64,000 nucleotides of DNA, taken from Diplolepis rosae. Taxonomy: Eukaryota > Arthropoda > Insecta > Hymenoptera > Diplolepididae. The stretch lies in NCBI GenBank assembly GCA_030998225.1, contig JAPYXD010000743.1:620001-684000 (forward strand), given 5' to 3'. Under the pieces are notes generated by a model. It searched no databases and was not told the origin of the DNA. It saw only the letters and a list, made by a program, of their open reading frames with translations. The position numbers and the translations under genes were made by a program. Every line of letters starts with the position of its first letter. Positions within the stretch are counted from its first letter, which is position 1. This document shows positions 39,128 through 53,100 of this stretch, piece after piece.

Positions 39128-42100
39128 ATGACAGGATCTCTAAAATATAAACTGTGTATCTTAAATTTCAGTTCTCAGCTTAAGTTCCCTGAGGAAGATG
39201 TATTTCAGGCACTTGGACTACTAAATATAATTTTCAAAATGACGGGATCTCTAAAATATAATCTAGGTATCTTAAATTTCAGTTCTCAGCTCAAGTTCCA
39301 TAAGGAAGACGTTTTTTAAACTCCTGAACTACTAGATATAATTTTCAAAATGACAGGATCTCTTAAATATAAACCAGGTTCCTTAAATATCTGTTCTCAG
39401 CTTAAGTTCCCTGAGGACGATGTATTTTAGGCACCTGGACTACTAGATATAATTTTCACAATGACGGGATCTCTAACATATCAACTCGGTATCTTAATTT
39501 TCAGTTCTCAGCTTAAGTTCCCTGAGGAAGATGTATTTCAGGCACTTGGAATACTAAGTCTAGTTTTCTAAAATGACGGGATCTCTAAAATATATACTAG
39601 GTATCTTAAATTTCAGTTCTCAGCTTAAGTTCCCTGAGGAAGATGTATTTTAGGCACTTGGACTACTAAATATAATTTTTAAAATGAAGGGATCTCTAAA
39701 ATATAAACTAGGTATCTTAAATTTCAGTTCTCAGCTTAAGTTCCCTGAGGAAGACGTTTTTTAAACTCCTGAACTACTAGATATAATTTTCAAAATGACA
39801 GGATCTCTTAAATATAAACCAGGTACCTTAAATTTCAGTTCTCAGCTTAAATTCCCTGAGAAAGGTGATTTTTAAGAACTTGGACTACTAGATATAATTT
39901 CCAAAATGACAGGATCTCTTAAATATAAACCAGGTACCTTAAATATCTGTTCTCAGCTTAAGTTCCCTGAGGAAGATGTATTTTAGGCACTTGGAATACT
40001 AAGTCTAGTTTTCTAAAATGACGGGATGTCTAAAATATATACTAGGTATCTTAATTTTCAGTTCTCAGCTTAAGTTCCCTGAGGAAGATGTATTTCAGGG
40101 ACTTGGAATACTAAGTCTAGTTTTCTAAAATGACGGGATGTCTAAAATATATACTAGGTGTCTTAATTTTCAGTTCTCAGCTTAAGTTCCCTGAGAAAGA
40201 TGATTTTTAAGAACCTGGACTACTAGATATAATTTCCAAAATGACAAGATCTCTTAAATATAAACCAGGTACCCTCAATATCTGTTCTCAGCTTAAGTTC
40301 CCTGAGGAAGATGTTTTTTAAGAACCTGGACCACTAGATATAATTTTAAAAATGACAGGATATCTAAAATATAAACTGGGTATCTTAAATTTCAGTTCTC
40401 AGCTTATGTTCCCTGAGAATTATGTTTTTTAAGAACCTGGACCACTGGATTTAATATTCAAAATGACAGGCTCTCTAAAATATAAACTATGTATCTTAAA
40501 TTTCAGTTCTCAGCTTAAGTTCCCTGAGGAAGATGTCTTTTAAGCACCTGGACTACTAAATATAACTTTCAAAATGACTAGATCTCTAAAATATTAACTA
40601 TTTATATTAATTTTCATTTCTCAGCTTACGTTTCCTGAGGAAGATGTTTTTTAAGCACCCGCAAGACTAGATATAATTTTCAAAATGACAGGATCTCTAA
40701 AATATAAACAGGGTATCTTAAATTTCAGTTCTCAGCTTAAGTTCCCTGAGAATTATGTTTTTTAAGAACCTGGACCACTGGATTTAATATTCAAAATGAC
40801 AGGATCTCTAAAATATAAACTGGGTATCTTAAATTTCAGTTTTCAGCTTAAGTTCCCTGAGAATTATGTTTTTTAAGAACCTGGACCACTGGATTTAATA
40901 TTCAAAATAACAGGATCTCTAAAATATAAACTATGTATCTTCAATTTCAGTTCTCAGCTTATGTTCCCTGAGGAAGATGTTTTTTAAGCACCTGGACTAC
41001 TAAATATAACTTTCAAAATGACCGTATATCTAAAATATAAACTAGGTATCTTAAGTTTCAGTTCTCAGCTTAAGTTCCCTGAGGAAGATGTATTTTAGGC
41101 ACCTGGACTACTAGATATAATTTTCAAAATGAGGGGATCTCTAAAATATGTACTAGGTATCTTAATTTTCAGTTCTCAGCTTAAATTCCCTAAGAAAGGT
41201 GATTATTAAGAACCTGGACTACTAGATATACTCTTCAAAATGACAGGATCTCTTAAATATAAACCAGGTACCTTAAATATCTGTTCTCAGCTTAAGTTCC
41301 CTGAGGAAGATGTATTTTAGGCACCTGGACTACTAGATATAATTTTCAAAATGACGGGATCTCTAAAACATCAACTAGGTATCTTAATTTTCAGTTCTCA
41401 GCTTAAGTTCCCTGAGGAAGATGTATTTCAGGGACTTGGAATACTAAGTCTAGTTTTCTAAAATGACGGGATGTCTAAAATATGTACTAGGTATCTTAAT
41501 TTTCAGTTCTCAGCTTAAGTTCCCTGGGGAAGATGTATTTTAGGCACTTGGACTACTAAATATAATTTCTAAAATGACGGGATCTCTAAAATATAAACCA
41601 TGGTATCTTAAATTTTAGTTCTCACCTTAAGTTCCCTGAGGAAGATGTATTTTAGGCACCTGGACTACTATATATAATTTTCAAAATGAGGGGATCTCTA
41701 AAATATGTACTAGGTATCTTAATTTTCAGTTCTCAGCTTAAATTCCCTAAGAAAGGTGATTATTAAGAACCTGGACTACTAGATATACTTTTCAAAATGA
41801 CAGGATCTCTTAAATATAAACCAGGTACCTTAAATATCTGTTCTCAGCTTAAGTTCCCTGAGGAAGATGTATTTTAGGCACCTGGACTCCCAGATATAAT
41901 TTTCAAAATTACGGGATCTCTAAAACATCAACTAGGTATCTTAATTTTCACTTCTCAGCTTAAGTTCCCTGAGGAAGATGTATTTCAGGCACTTGGAATA
42001 CTAAGTCTAGTTTTCTAAAATGACGGGATCTCTAAAATATATACTAGGTATTTTAATTTTCAGTTCTCAGCTTAAGTTCCCTGAGGAAGATGTATTTTAG

Positions 42101-42241
42101 GCACTTGGACTACTAAATATAATTTTTAAAATGACGGGATCTCTAAAATATGAACTAGGTATCTTAAATTTCAGTTCTCAGCTTAAGTTACCTGAAGAAT
42201 ATGTTTTTTAAGAACCTGGACCACTAGATATAATTTTCAAA
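39128..42241 (+). repeat. Unit U5: 28-monomer unit
   Basis: 3,114 bp and a tandem neighbour of U4 with the same order. The opening carries private changes: gacgggatctctaaaatataatc in place of gacggaatctc, and ctcaagttccataaggaagacg near 39,291. There are also gaggacgatg, ttcacaatgac and tcggtatc between 39,414 and 39,490. Confidence 0.82.
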
Positions 42242-45017
42242 ATGACAGGATCTCTAAAATATAAACTGTGTATCTTAAATTTCAGTTCTCAGCTAAAGTT
42301 CCCTGAGGAAGATGTATTTCAGGCACTTGGACTACTAAATATAATTTTTAAAATGACGGAATCTCTAAAATATAAACTAGGTATCTTAAATTTCAGTTCT
42401 CAGCTTAAGTTCCCTGAGGAAGACGTTTTTTAAACTCCTGAACTACTAGATATAATTTTCAAAATGACAGGATCTCTTAAATATAAACCAGGTTCCTTAA
42501 ATATCTGTTCTCAGCTTAAGTTCCCTGAGGAAGATGTATTTTAGGCACCTGGACTACTAGATATAATTTTCAAAATGACGGGATCTCTAAAATATCAACT
42601 AGGTATCTTAATTTTCAGTTCTCAGCTTAAGTTCCCTGAGGAAGATGTATTTCAGGCACTTGGAATACTAAGTCTAGTTTTCTAAAATGACGGGATCTCT
42701 AAAATATATACTAGGTATCTTAATTTTCAGTTCTCAGCTTAAGTTCCCTGAGGAAGATGTATTTTAGGCACTTGGACTAATAAATATAATTTATAAAAAG
42801 AAGGTATCACTAAAATAAAAACTAGGTATCTTAAATTTCAGTTCTCAGCTTAAGTTCCCTGAGGAAGACGTTTTTTAAACTCCTGAACTACTAGATATAA
42901 TTTTCAAAATGACAGGATCTCTTAAATATAAACCAGGTACCTTAAATTTCAGTTCTCATCTTAAATTCCCTGAGAAAGGTGATTTTTAAGAACCTGGACT
43001 ACTAGATATAATTTCCAAAATGACAAGATCTCTTAAATATAAACCAGGTACCTTAAATATCTGTTCTCAGCTTAAGTTCCCTGAGGAAGATGTTTTTAGG
43101 AACCTGGACCACTAGATATAATTTTAAAAATGACAGGATATCTAAAATATATACTGAGTATCTTAAATTTCAGTTCTCAGCTTATGTTCCCTGAGAATTA
43201 TGTTTTTTAAGAACCTGGAACACTGGATTTAATATTCAAAATGACAGGATCTCTAAAATATAAACTATGTATCTTAAATTTCAGTTCTCAGCTGAAGTTC
43301 CCTGAGGAAGATGTCTTTTAAGCACCTGGACTACTAAATATAACTTTCAAAATGACTAGATCTCTAAAATATTAACTATTTATATTAATTTTCATTTCTC
43401 AGCTTACGTTTCCTGAGGAAGATGTTTTTTAAGCACCCGCAAGACTAGATATAATTTTCAAAATGACAGGATCTCTAAAATATAAACAGGGTATCTTAAA
43501 TTTCAGTTCTCAGCTTAAGTTCCCTGAGAATTATGTTTTTTATCAACCTGGACCACTGGATTTAATATTCAAAATGACAGGATCTCTAAAATATAAACTA
43601 TGTATCTTAAATTTCAGTTCTCAGCTTAAGTTCCCTGAGGAAGATGTTTTTTAAGCACCTGGAATACTAAATATAACTTTCAGAATGACTAGATCTCTAA
43701 AATATTAACTATTTATCTTAATTTTTAGTTCTCAGCTTAAGTTTCCTGAGGAAGATGTTTTTTAAGAACCTGGACCACTAGATATAATTTTAAAAATGAC
43801 ATGATATCTAAAATATAAACTGGGTATCTTAAATTCCAGTTCTCAGCTTATGTTCCCTGAGAATTATGTTTTTTAAGAACCTGGACCACTGGATTTAATA
43901 TTCAAAATGACAGGCTCTCTAAAATATAAACTATGTATCTTAAATTTCAGTTCTCATCTTAAGTTCCCTGAGGAAGATGTCTTTTAAGCACCTGGACTAC
44001 TAAATATAACTTTCAAAATGACAGGATCTCTAAAATATCAACTAGGTATCTTAATTTTTAGTTCTCAGCTTAAGTTCCCTGAGGAAGATGTATTTCAGGC
44101 ACTTGGAATAGTAAGTATAGTTTTCTAAAATGGTGGGATCTCTAAAATATGTACTAGGTATCTTAATTTTCAGTTCTCAGCTTAAGTTCCCTGGGGAAGA
44201 TGTATTTTAGGCACTTGGACTACTAAATATAATTTTCAAAATGACGGGATTTCTAAAATATAAACCAGGTATCTTAAATTTCAGTTCTCCCCTTAAGTTC
44301 CCTGAGGAAGATGTATTTTAGGCACCTGGAATACTAGATATAATTTTCAAAATGATGGGATCTCTAAAATATAAACCAGGTATCTTAAATTTCCGTTCTC
44401 AGCTCAACTTCCCTGAAGAATATGTTTTTTAAGAACCTGGACCACTAGATATAATTTTCAAAATGACAGGATCTCTAAAATATCAACTAGGTATCTTAAT
44501 TTTCAGTTCTCAGCTTAAGTTCCCTGAGGAAGATGTATTTTAGGCACTTGGACTACTAAATATAATTTTTAAAATGACGGAATCTCTAAAATATAAACTA
44601 GGTATCTTAAATTTCAGTTCTCAGCTTAAGTTCCCTGAGGAAGACGTTTTTTAAACTCCTGAACTACTAGATATAATTTTCAAAATGACAGGATCTCTTA
44701 AATATAAACCAGGTTCCTTAAATATCTGTTCTCGGCTTAAGTTCCCTGAGGAAGATGTATTTTAGGCACTTGGACCACCAAATATAATTTTCAAAATGAC
44801 GGGATCTCTATAATATAAACTAGGTATCTTAATTTTCAGTTCTCAGCTTAAGTTCCCTGAGGAAGATGTATTTTAGGCACTTGGACTACTAAATATAATT
44901 TTTAAAATGACGGGATCTCTAAAATATAAACTAGGTATCTTAATTTTCAGTTCTCAGCTTAAGTTACCTGAAGAATATGTTTTTTAAGAACCTGGACCAC
45001 TAGATATAATTTTCAAA
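42242..45017 (+). repeat. Unit U6: 25-monomer unit with chimeric junction
   Basis: 2,776 bp. The first part follows U5 to about 43,080, then switches to tttttaggaacctgg and atatatactgag. A second switch near 43,500-43,540 leads into DNA paralogous to 13,840-15,357. It contains unusually altered monomers at 42,776-42,815 (taataaatataatttataaa, aaaagaagg, tcactaaaataaaaac). Confidence 0.78.
43433..43545 (+). repeat. Hybrid monomer at a recombination junction
   Basis: Starts as a gcacccgcaag/aaacaggg monomer (12-mer monomer 1) but ends ttttttatcaacctgg, the exit normally found after gatatcttaaatataaac monomers such as that at 13,804. All other gcacccgcaag monomers exit to gaacctggaccac or a related form. 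Left of it the sequence follows the 12-mer series; right of it, 13,840 onward. Confidence 0.7.
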
Positions 45018-46208
45018 ATGACAGGATCTCTAAAATATAAACTGTGTATCTTAAATTTCAGTTCTCAGCTAAAGTTCCCTGAGGAAGATGTATTTCAGGC
45101 ACTTGGACTACTAAATATAATTTTTAAAATGACGGAATCTCTAAAATATAAACTAGGTATCTTAAATTTCAGTTCTCAGCTTAAGTTCCCTGAGGAAGAC
45201 GTTTTTTAAACTCCTGAACTACTAGATATAATTTTCAAAATGACAGGATCTCTTAAATATAAACCAGGTTCCTTAAATATCTGTTCTCAGCTTAAGTTCC
45301 CTGAGGAAGATGTATTTTAGGCACCTGGACTACTAGACATTAGTTTCAAAATGACGGGATCTCTAAAATATCAACTAGGTATCTTAATTTTCAGTTCTCA
45401 GCTTAAGTTCCCTGAGGAAGATGTATTTCAGGCACTTGGAATACTAAGTCTAGTTTTCTAAAATGACGGGATCTCTAAAATATATACTAGGTATCTTAAA
45501 TTTCAGTTCTCAGCTTAAGTTCCCTGAGGAAGATGTAATTTAGGCACTTGGACTACTAAATATAATTTTTAAAATGAAGGGATCTCTAAAATATAAACTA
45601 GGTATCTTAAATTTCAGTTCTCAGCTTAAGTTCCCTGAGGAAGACGTTTTTTAAACTCCTGAACTACTAGATATAATTTTCAAAATGACAGGATCTCTTA
45701 AATATAAACCAGGTACCTTAAATTTCAGTTCTCAGCTTAAATTCCCTGAGAAAGGTGATTTTTAAGAACCTGGACTACTAGATATAATTTCCAAAATGAC
45801 AGGATCTCTTAAATATAAACCAGGTACCTTAAATATCTGTTCTCAGCTTAAGTTCCCTGAGGAAGATGTTTTTAGGAACCTGGACCACTAGATATAATTT
45901 TAAAAATGACAGGATATCTAAAATATTTACTGGGTATCTTAAATTTCAGTTCTCAGCTTATGTTCCCTGAGAATTATGTTTTGTAAGAACCTGGACCACT
46001 GGATTTAATATTCAAAATGACAGGATCTCTAAAATATAAACTATGTATCTTAAATTTCAGTTCTCAGCTTATGTTCCCTGAGGAAGATGTATTTTAGGCA
46101 CCTGGACTACTAAATATAGATTTCAAAATGACTAGATCTCTAAAATATTAACTATTTATATTAATTTTCAGTTCTCAGCTTAATTTTCCTGAGGAAGATG
46201 TTTTTTAA

Positions 46209-47542
46209 GCACCCGCAAGACCAGATATAATTTTCAAAATGACAGGATCTCTAAAATATAAACAGGGTATCTTAAATTTCAGTTCTCAGCTTAAGTTCCC
46301 TGCGAATTATGTTTTTTAAGAACCTGGACCACTAGATATAATTTTAAAAATGACAGGATATCTAAAATATTTACTGGGTATCTTAAATTTCAGTTCTCAG
46401 CTTATGTTCCCTGAGAATTCTGTTTTGTAAGAACCTGGACCACTGGATTTAATATTCAAAATGACAGGATCTCTAAAATATAAACTATGTATCTTAAATT
46501 TCAGTTCTCAGCTTAAGTTCCCTGAGGAAGATGTCTTTTATGCACCTGGACTACTAAATATACCTTTCAAAATGACTAGATCTCTAAAATATTAACTATT
46601 TATATTAATTTTCATTTCTCAGCTTAAGTTCCCTGAGGAAGATGTATTTTAGGCACCTGGACTACTAGATATAATTTTCAAAATGAGGGGATCTCTAAAA
46701 TATGTACTAGGTATCTTAATTTTCAGTTCTCAGCTTAAATTCCCTAAGAAAGGTGATTATTAAGAACCTGGACTACTAGATATACTCTTCAAAATGACAG
46801 GATCTCTTAAATATAAACCAGGTACCTTAAATATCTGTTCTCAGCTTAAGTTCCCCTGAGGAAGATGTATTTTAGGCACCTGGACTACTAGATATAATTT
46901 TCAAAATGACGGGATCTCTAAAACATCAACTAGGTATCTTAATTTTCAGTTCTCAGCTTAAGTTCCCTGAGGAAGATGTATTTCAGGGACTTGGAATACT
47001 AAGTCTAGTTTTCTAAAATGACGGGATGTCTAAAATATATACTAGGTGTCTTAATTTTCAGTTCTCAGCTTAAGTTCCCTGAGAAAGATGATTTTTAAGA
47101 ACCTGGACTACTAGATATAATTTCCAAAATGACAAGATCTCTTAAATATAAACCAGGTACCCTCAATATCTGTTCTCAGCTTAAGTTCCCTGAGGAAGAT
47201 GTTTTTTAAGAACCTGGACCACTAGATATAATTTTAAAAATGACAGGATATCTAAAATATAAACTGGGTATCTTAAATTTCAGTTCTCAGCTTATGTTCC
47301 CTGAGAATTATGTTTTTTAATAACCTGGACCACTGGATTTAATATTCAAAATGACAGGCTCTCTAAAATATAAACTATGTATCTTAAATTTCAGTTCTCA
47401 GCTTAAGTTCCCTGAGGAAGATGTCTTTTAAGCACCTGGACTACTAAATATATCTTTCAAAATGACTAGATCTCTAAAATATTAACTATTTATATTAATT
47501 TTCAGTTCTCAGCTTAATTTTCCTGAGGAAGATGTTTTTTAA
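46209..47542 (+). repeat. 12-mer, copy 1 in U7
   Basis: Partner of 16,549-17,881, sharing tgcgaattatg, gagaattctg and ttttgtaag. It has one private extra C (ttcccctgagg, about 46,852), giving 1,334 bp. Confidence 0.75.
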
Positions 47543-48874
47543 GCACCCGCAAGACCAGATATAATTTTCAAAATGACAGGATCTCTAAAATATAAACAGG
47601 GTATCTTAAATTTCAGTTCTCAGCTTAAGTTCCCTGAGAATTATGTTTTTTAAGAACCTGGACCACTGGATTTAATATTCAAAATGACAGGATCTCTAAA
47701 ATATAAACTGGGTATCTTAAATTTCAGTTTTCAGCTTAAGTTCCCTGAGAATTATGTTTTTTAAGAATCTGGACCACTGGATTTAATATTCAAAATAACA
47801 GGATCTCTAAAATATAAACTATGTATCTTCAATTTCAGTTCTCAGCTTATGTTCCCTGAGGAAGATGTTTTTTAAGCACCTGGACTACTAAATATAACTT
47901 TCAAAATGACCGTATATCTAAAATATAAACTAGGTATCTTAAGTTTCAGTTCTCAGCTTAAGTTCCCTGAGGAAGATGTATTTTAGGCACCTGGACTACT
48001 AGATATAATTTTCAAAATGAGGGGATCTCTAAAATATGTACTAGGTATCTTAATTTTCAGTTCTCAGCTTAAATTCCCTAAGAAAGGTGATTATTAAGAA
48101 CCTGGACTACTAGATATACTCTTCAAAATGACAGGATCTCTTAAATATAAACCAGGTACCTTAAATATCTGTTCTCAGCTTAAGTTCCCTGAGGAAGATG
48201 TATTTTAGGCACCTGGACTACTAGATATAATTTTCAAAATGACGGGATCTCTAAAACATCAACTAGGTATCTTAATTTTCAGTTCTCAGCTTAAGTTCCC
48301 TGAGGAAGATGTATTTCAGGGACTTGGAATACTAAGTCTAGTTTTCTAAAATGACGGGATGTCTAAAATATATACTAGGTGTCTTAATTTTCAGTTCTCA
48401 GCTTAAGTTCCCTGAGAAAGATGATTTTTAAGAACCTGGACTACTATATATAATTTCCAAAATGACAAGATCTCTTAAATATAAACCAGGTACCCTCAAT
48501 ATCTGTTCTCAGCTTAAGTTCCCTGAGGAAGATGTTTTTTAAGAACCTGGACCACTAGATATAATTTTAAAAATGACAGGATATCTAAAATATAAACTGG
48601 GTATCTTAAATTTCAGTTCTCAGCTTATGTTCCCTGAGAATTATGTTTTTTAATAACCTGGACCACTGGATTTAATATTCAAAATGACAGGCTCTCTAAA
48701 ATATAAACTATGTATCTTAAATTTGAGTTCTCAGCTTAATTTCCCTGAGGAAGATGTTTTTTAAACACCTGGATTACTAAATAAATATTTCAAAAATACT
48801 AGATCACTAAAATATTAACTATTTATATTAATTTTCAGTTCTCAGCTTAATTTTCCTGAGGAAGATGTTTTTTA
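47543..48874 (+). repeat. 12-mer, copy 2 in U7
   Basis: Partner of 17,882-19,214. Monomer 12 carries private changes (aaataaatatttcaaaaata, gatcactaaaa, about 48,778-48,808) and the preceding monomer has atttgagttctc. Confidence 0.75.
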
Positions 48875-50127
48875 AGCACCCGCAAGACTAGATATAATTT
48901 TCAAAATGACAGGATCTCTAAAATATAAACAGGGTATCTTAAATTTCAGTTCTCAGCTTAAGTTCCCTGAGAATTATGTTTTTTAAGAACCTGGACCACT
49001 GGATTTAATATTCAAAATGACAGGATCTCTAAAATATAAACTGGGTATCTTAAATTTCAGTTTTCAGCTTAAGTTCCCTGAGAATTATGTTTTTTAAGAA
49101 TCTGGACCACTGGATTTAATATTCAAAATAACAGGATCTCTAAAATATAAACTATGTATCTTCAATTTCAGTTCTCAGCTTATGTTCCCTGAGGAAGATG
49201 TTTTTTAAGCACCTGGACTACTAAATATAACTTTCAAAATGACCGTATATCTAAAATATAAACTAGGTATCTTAAGTTTCAGTTCTCAGCTTATGTTCCC
49301 TGAGGAAGATGTATTTTAGGCACCTGGACTACTAGATATAATTTTCAAAATGAGGGGATCTCTAAAATATGTACTAGGTATCTTAATTTTCAGTTCTCAG
49401 CTTAAATTCCCTAAGAAAGGTGATTATTAAGAACCTGGACTACTAGATATACTCTTCAAAATGACAGGATCTCTTAAATATAAACCAGGTACCTTAAATA
49501 TCTGTTCTCAGCTTAAGTTCCCTGAGGAAGATGTATTTTAGGCACCTGGACTACTAGATATAATTTTCAAAATGACGGGATCTCTAAAACATCAACTAGG
49601 TATCTTAATTTTCAGTTCTCAGCTTAAGTTCCCTGAGGAAGATGTATTTCAGGGACTTGGAATACTAAGTCTAGTTTTCTAAAATGACGGGATGTCTAAA
49701 ATATATACTAGGTGTCTTAATTTTCAGTTCTCAGCTTAAGTTCCCTGAGAAAGATGATTTTTAAGAACCTGGACTACTAGATATAATTTCCAAAATGACA
49801 AGATCTCTTAAATATAAACCAGGTACCCTCAATATCTGTTCTCAGCTTAAGTTCCCTGAGGAAGATGTTTTTTAAGAACCTGGACCACTAGATATAATTT
49901 TAAAAATGACAGGATATCTAATATATAAACTGGGTATCTTAAATTTCAGTTCTCAGCTTATGTTCCCTGAGAATTATGTTTTTTAAGAACCTGGACCACT
50001 GGATTTAATATTCAAAATGACAGGCTCTCTAAAATATAAACTATGTATCTTAAATTTCAGTTCTCAGCTTAAGTTCCCTGAGGAAGATGTCTTTTAAGCA
50101 CCTGGACTACTAAATATAACTTTCAAA
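48875..50127 (+). repeat. 12-mer, copy 3 in U7
   Basis: Partner of 19,215-20,467, including the shared private gatatctaatatataaac. It leaves the 12-mer at the same point, where the monomer with gatctctaaaatatcaaa replaces monomer 12. Confidence 0.78.
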
Positions 50128-53100
50128 ATGACAGGATCTCTAAAATATCAAATAGGTATCTTAATTTTTAGTTCTCAGCTTAAGTTCCCTGAGGAAGATG
50201 TATTTCAGGCACTTGGAATAGTAAGTATAGTTTTCTAAAATGGCGGGATCTCTAAAATATGTACTAGGTATCTTAATTTTCAGTTCTCAGCTTAAGTTCC
50301 CTGGGGAAGATGTATTTTAGGCACTTGGACTACTAAATATAATTTCTAAAATGACGGGATCTCTAAAATATAAACCATGGTATCTTAAATTTCAGTTCTC
50401 ACCTTAAGTTCCCTGAGGAAGATGTATTTTAGGCACCTGGACTACTAGATATAATTTTCAAAATGAGGGGATCTCTAAAATAGGTACTGGGTATCTTAAT
50501 TTTCAGCTCTCAACTTAAATTCCCTAAGAAAGGTGATTATTAAGAACCTGGACTACTAGATATACTCTTCAAAATGACAGGATCTCTTAAATATAAACCA
50601 GGTACCTTAAATATCTGTTCTCAGCTTAAGTTCCCTGAGGAAGATGTATTTTAGGCACCTGGACTACTAGATATAATTTTCAAAATGACGGGATCTCTAA
50701 AACATCAACTAGGTATCTTAATTTTCAGTTCTCAGCTTAAGTTCCCTGAGGAAGATGTATTTCAGGGACTTGGAATACTAAGTCTAGTTTTCTAAAATGA
50801 CGGGATCTCTAAAATATAAACTGGGTATCTTAAATTTCAGTTCTCAGCTTAAATTCCCTGAGAAAGGTGATTTTTAAGAACCTGGACTACTAGATATAAT
50901 TTCCAAAATGACAAGATCTCTTAAATATAAACCAGGTACCTTAAATATCTGTTCTCAGCTTGAGTTCCCTGAGGAAGATGTTTTTTACGAACCTGGACCA
51001 CTAGATATAATTTTCAAAATGACAGGATATCTTAAATATAATCTGGGTATCTTAAATTTCAGTTTTCAGCTTAAGTTCCCTGAGAATTATGTTTTTTATC
51101 AACCTGGACCATTGGATTTAATATTCAAAATGACAGGATCTCTAAAATATAAACTATGTATCTTAAATTTCAGTTCTCAGCTTAAGTTCCCTGAGGAAGA
51201 TGTCTTTTAAGCACCTGGACTACTAAATATAACTTTCAAAATGACTGGATCTCTAAAATATTAACTATTCATCTTAATTTTCAGTTCTCAGCTTAAGTTT
51301 CCTGAGGAAGATGTTTTTTAAGCACCTGGATTACTTGATGTAATTTTCAAATGACAGGACCTCTAAAATATAAACTGGGTATCTTAAATTTCAGTTCTCA
51401 GCTTAAATTCACTGAGAAAGGTGATTTTTAAGAACCTGGACTACTAGATATAATTTCCAAAATGACAAGATCTCTTAAATATGAACTAGGTATCTTAAAT
51501 TTCAGTTCTCAGCTTAAGTTCCCTGAGGAAGATGTTTTTCATGTACCTGGAAGACTAGATATAATTTTCAAAATGACAGGATATCTAAAATACAAACTAT
51601 GTATCTTAAATTTCAGTTCACAGCTTAAGTTCCCTGAGGAAGATGTTTTTGATGTACCTGGAAGACTAGATATCATTTTCAAAATGACAGGATCTCTAAA
51701 ATATAAACCAGGTATCTTAAATATCTGTTCTCAGCTTAAGTTCCCTGAGGAAGATGTTTTTTAAGCATCTGGACGACTAGATATAATTTTCAAAATGACG
51801 GGATCTCTAAAATATGAACTAGGTATCTTAAATATCTGTTCTCAGCTTAACTTCCCTGAGGAAGATGTTTTTTAAACACCTGGATTACTTGATATAATTT
51901 TCAAAATGACAGGACCTCTAAAATATAAACTGGGTATCTTAAATTTCAGTTTTCATCTTAAGTTCCCTGAGTATTATGTTTTTTAAGAACCCGGAACACT
52001 TGATTTAATTTTCAAAATGACAGGATCTCTAAAATATATCCAGATATCTTAAATATCTGTTCTCAGCTTAAGTTCCCTGAGGAAGATGTTTTTTAAACAC
52101 CTGGATTACTTGATGTAATTTTCAAATGACAGGACCTCTAAAATATAAACTGGGTATCTTAAATTTCAGTTCTCAGCTTAAATTCACTGAGAAAGGTGAT
52201 TTTTAAGAACCTGGACTACTAGATATAATTTCCAAAATGACAAGATCTCTTAAATATAAACCAGGTACCTTAAATATCTGTTCTCAGCTTAAGTTCCCTG
52301 AGGAAGATGTTTTTTAGGAACCTGGACCACTAGATATAATTTTCAAAATGACAGGATATCTTAAATATAAACTGGGTATCTTAAATTTCAGTTCTCAGCT
52401 TAAGTTCCCTGAGAATTATGTTTTTTATCAACCTGGACCACTGGATTTAATATTCAAAATGACAGGATCTCTAAAATATAAACTATGTATCTTAAATTTC
52501 AGTTCTCAGCTTAAGTTCCCTGAGGAAGATGTCTTTTAAGCACCTGGACTACTAAATATAACTTTCAAAATGACTACATCTCTAAAATATTAACTATTTA
52601 TCTTAATTTTCAGTTCTCAGCTTAAATTCCCTAAGAAAGGTGATTATTAAGAACCTGGACTACTAGATATACTCTTCAAAATGACAGGATCTCTTAAATA
52701 TAAACCAGGTACCTTAAATATCTGTTCTCAGCTTAAGTTCCCTGAGGAAGATGTATTTTAGGCACCTGGACTACTAGATATAATTTTCAAAATGACGGGA
52801 TCTCTAAAACATCAACTAGGTATCTTAATTTTCAGTTCTCAGCTTAAGTTCCCTGAGGAAGATGTATTTCAGGGACTTGGAATACTAAGTCTAGTTTTCT
52901 AAAATGACGGGATGTCTAAAATATGTACTAGGTATCTTAATTTTCAGTTCTCAGCTTAAGTTCCCTGGGGAAGATGTATTTTAGGCACTTGGACTACTAA
53001 ATATAATTTCTAAAATGACGGGATCTCTAAAATATAAACCATGGTATCTTAAATTTTAGTTCTCACCTTAAGTTCCCTGAGGAAGATGTATTTTAGGCAC

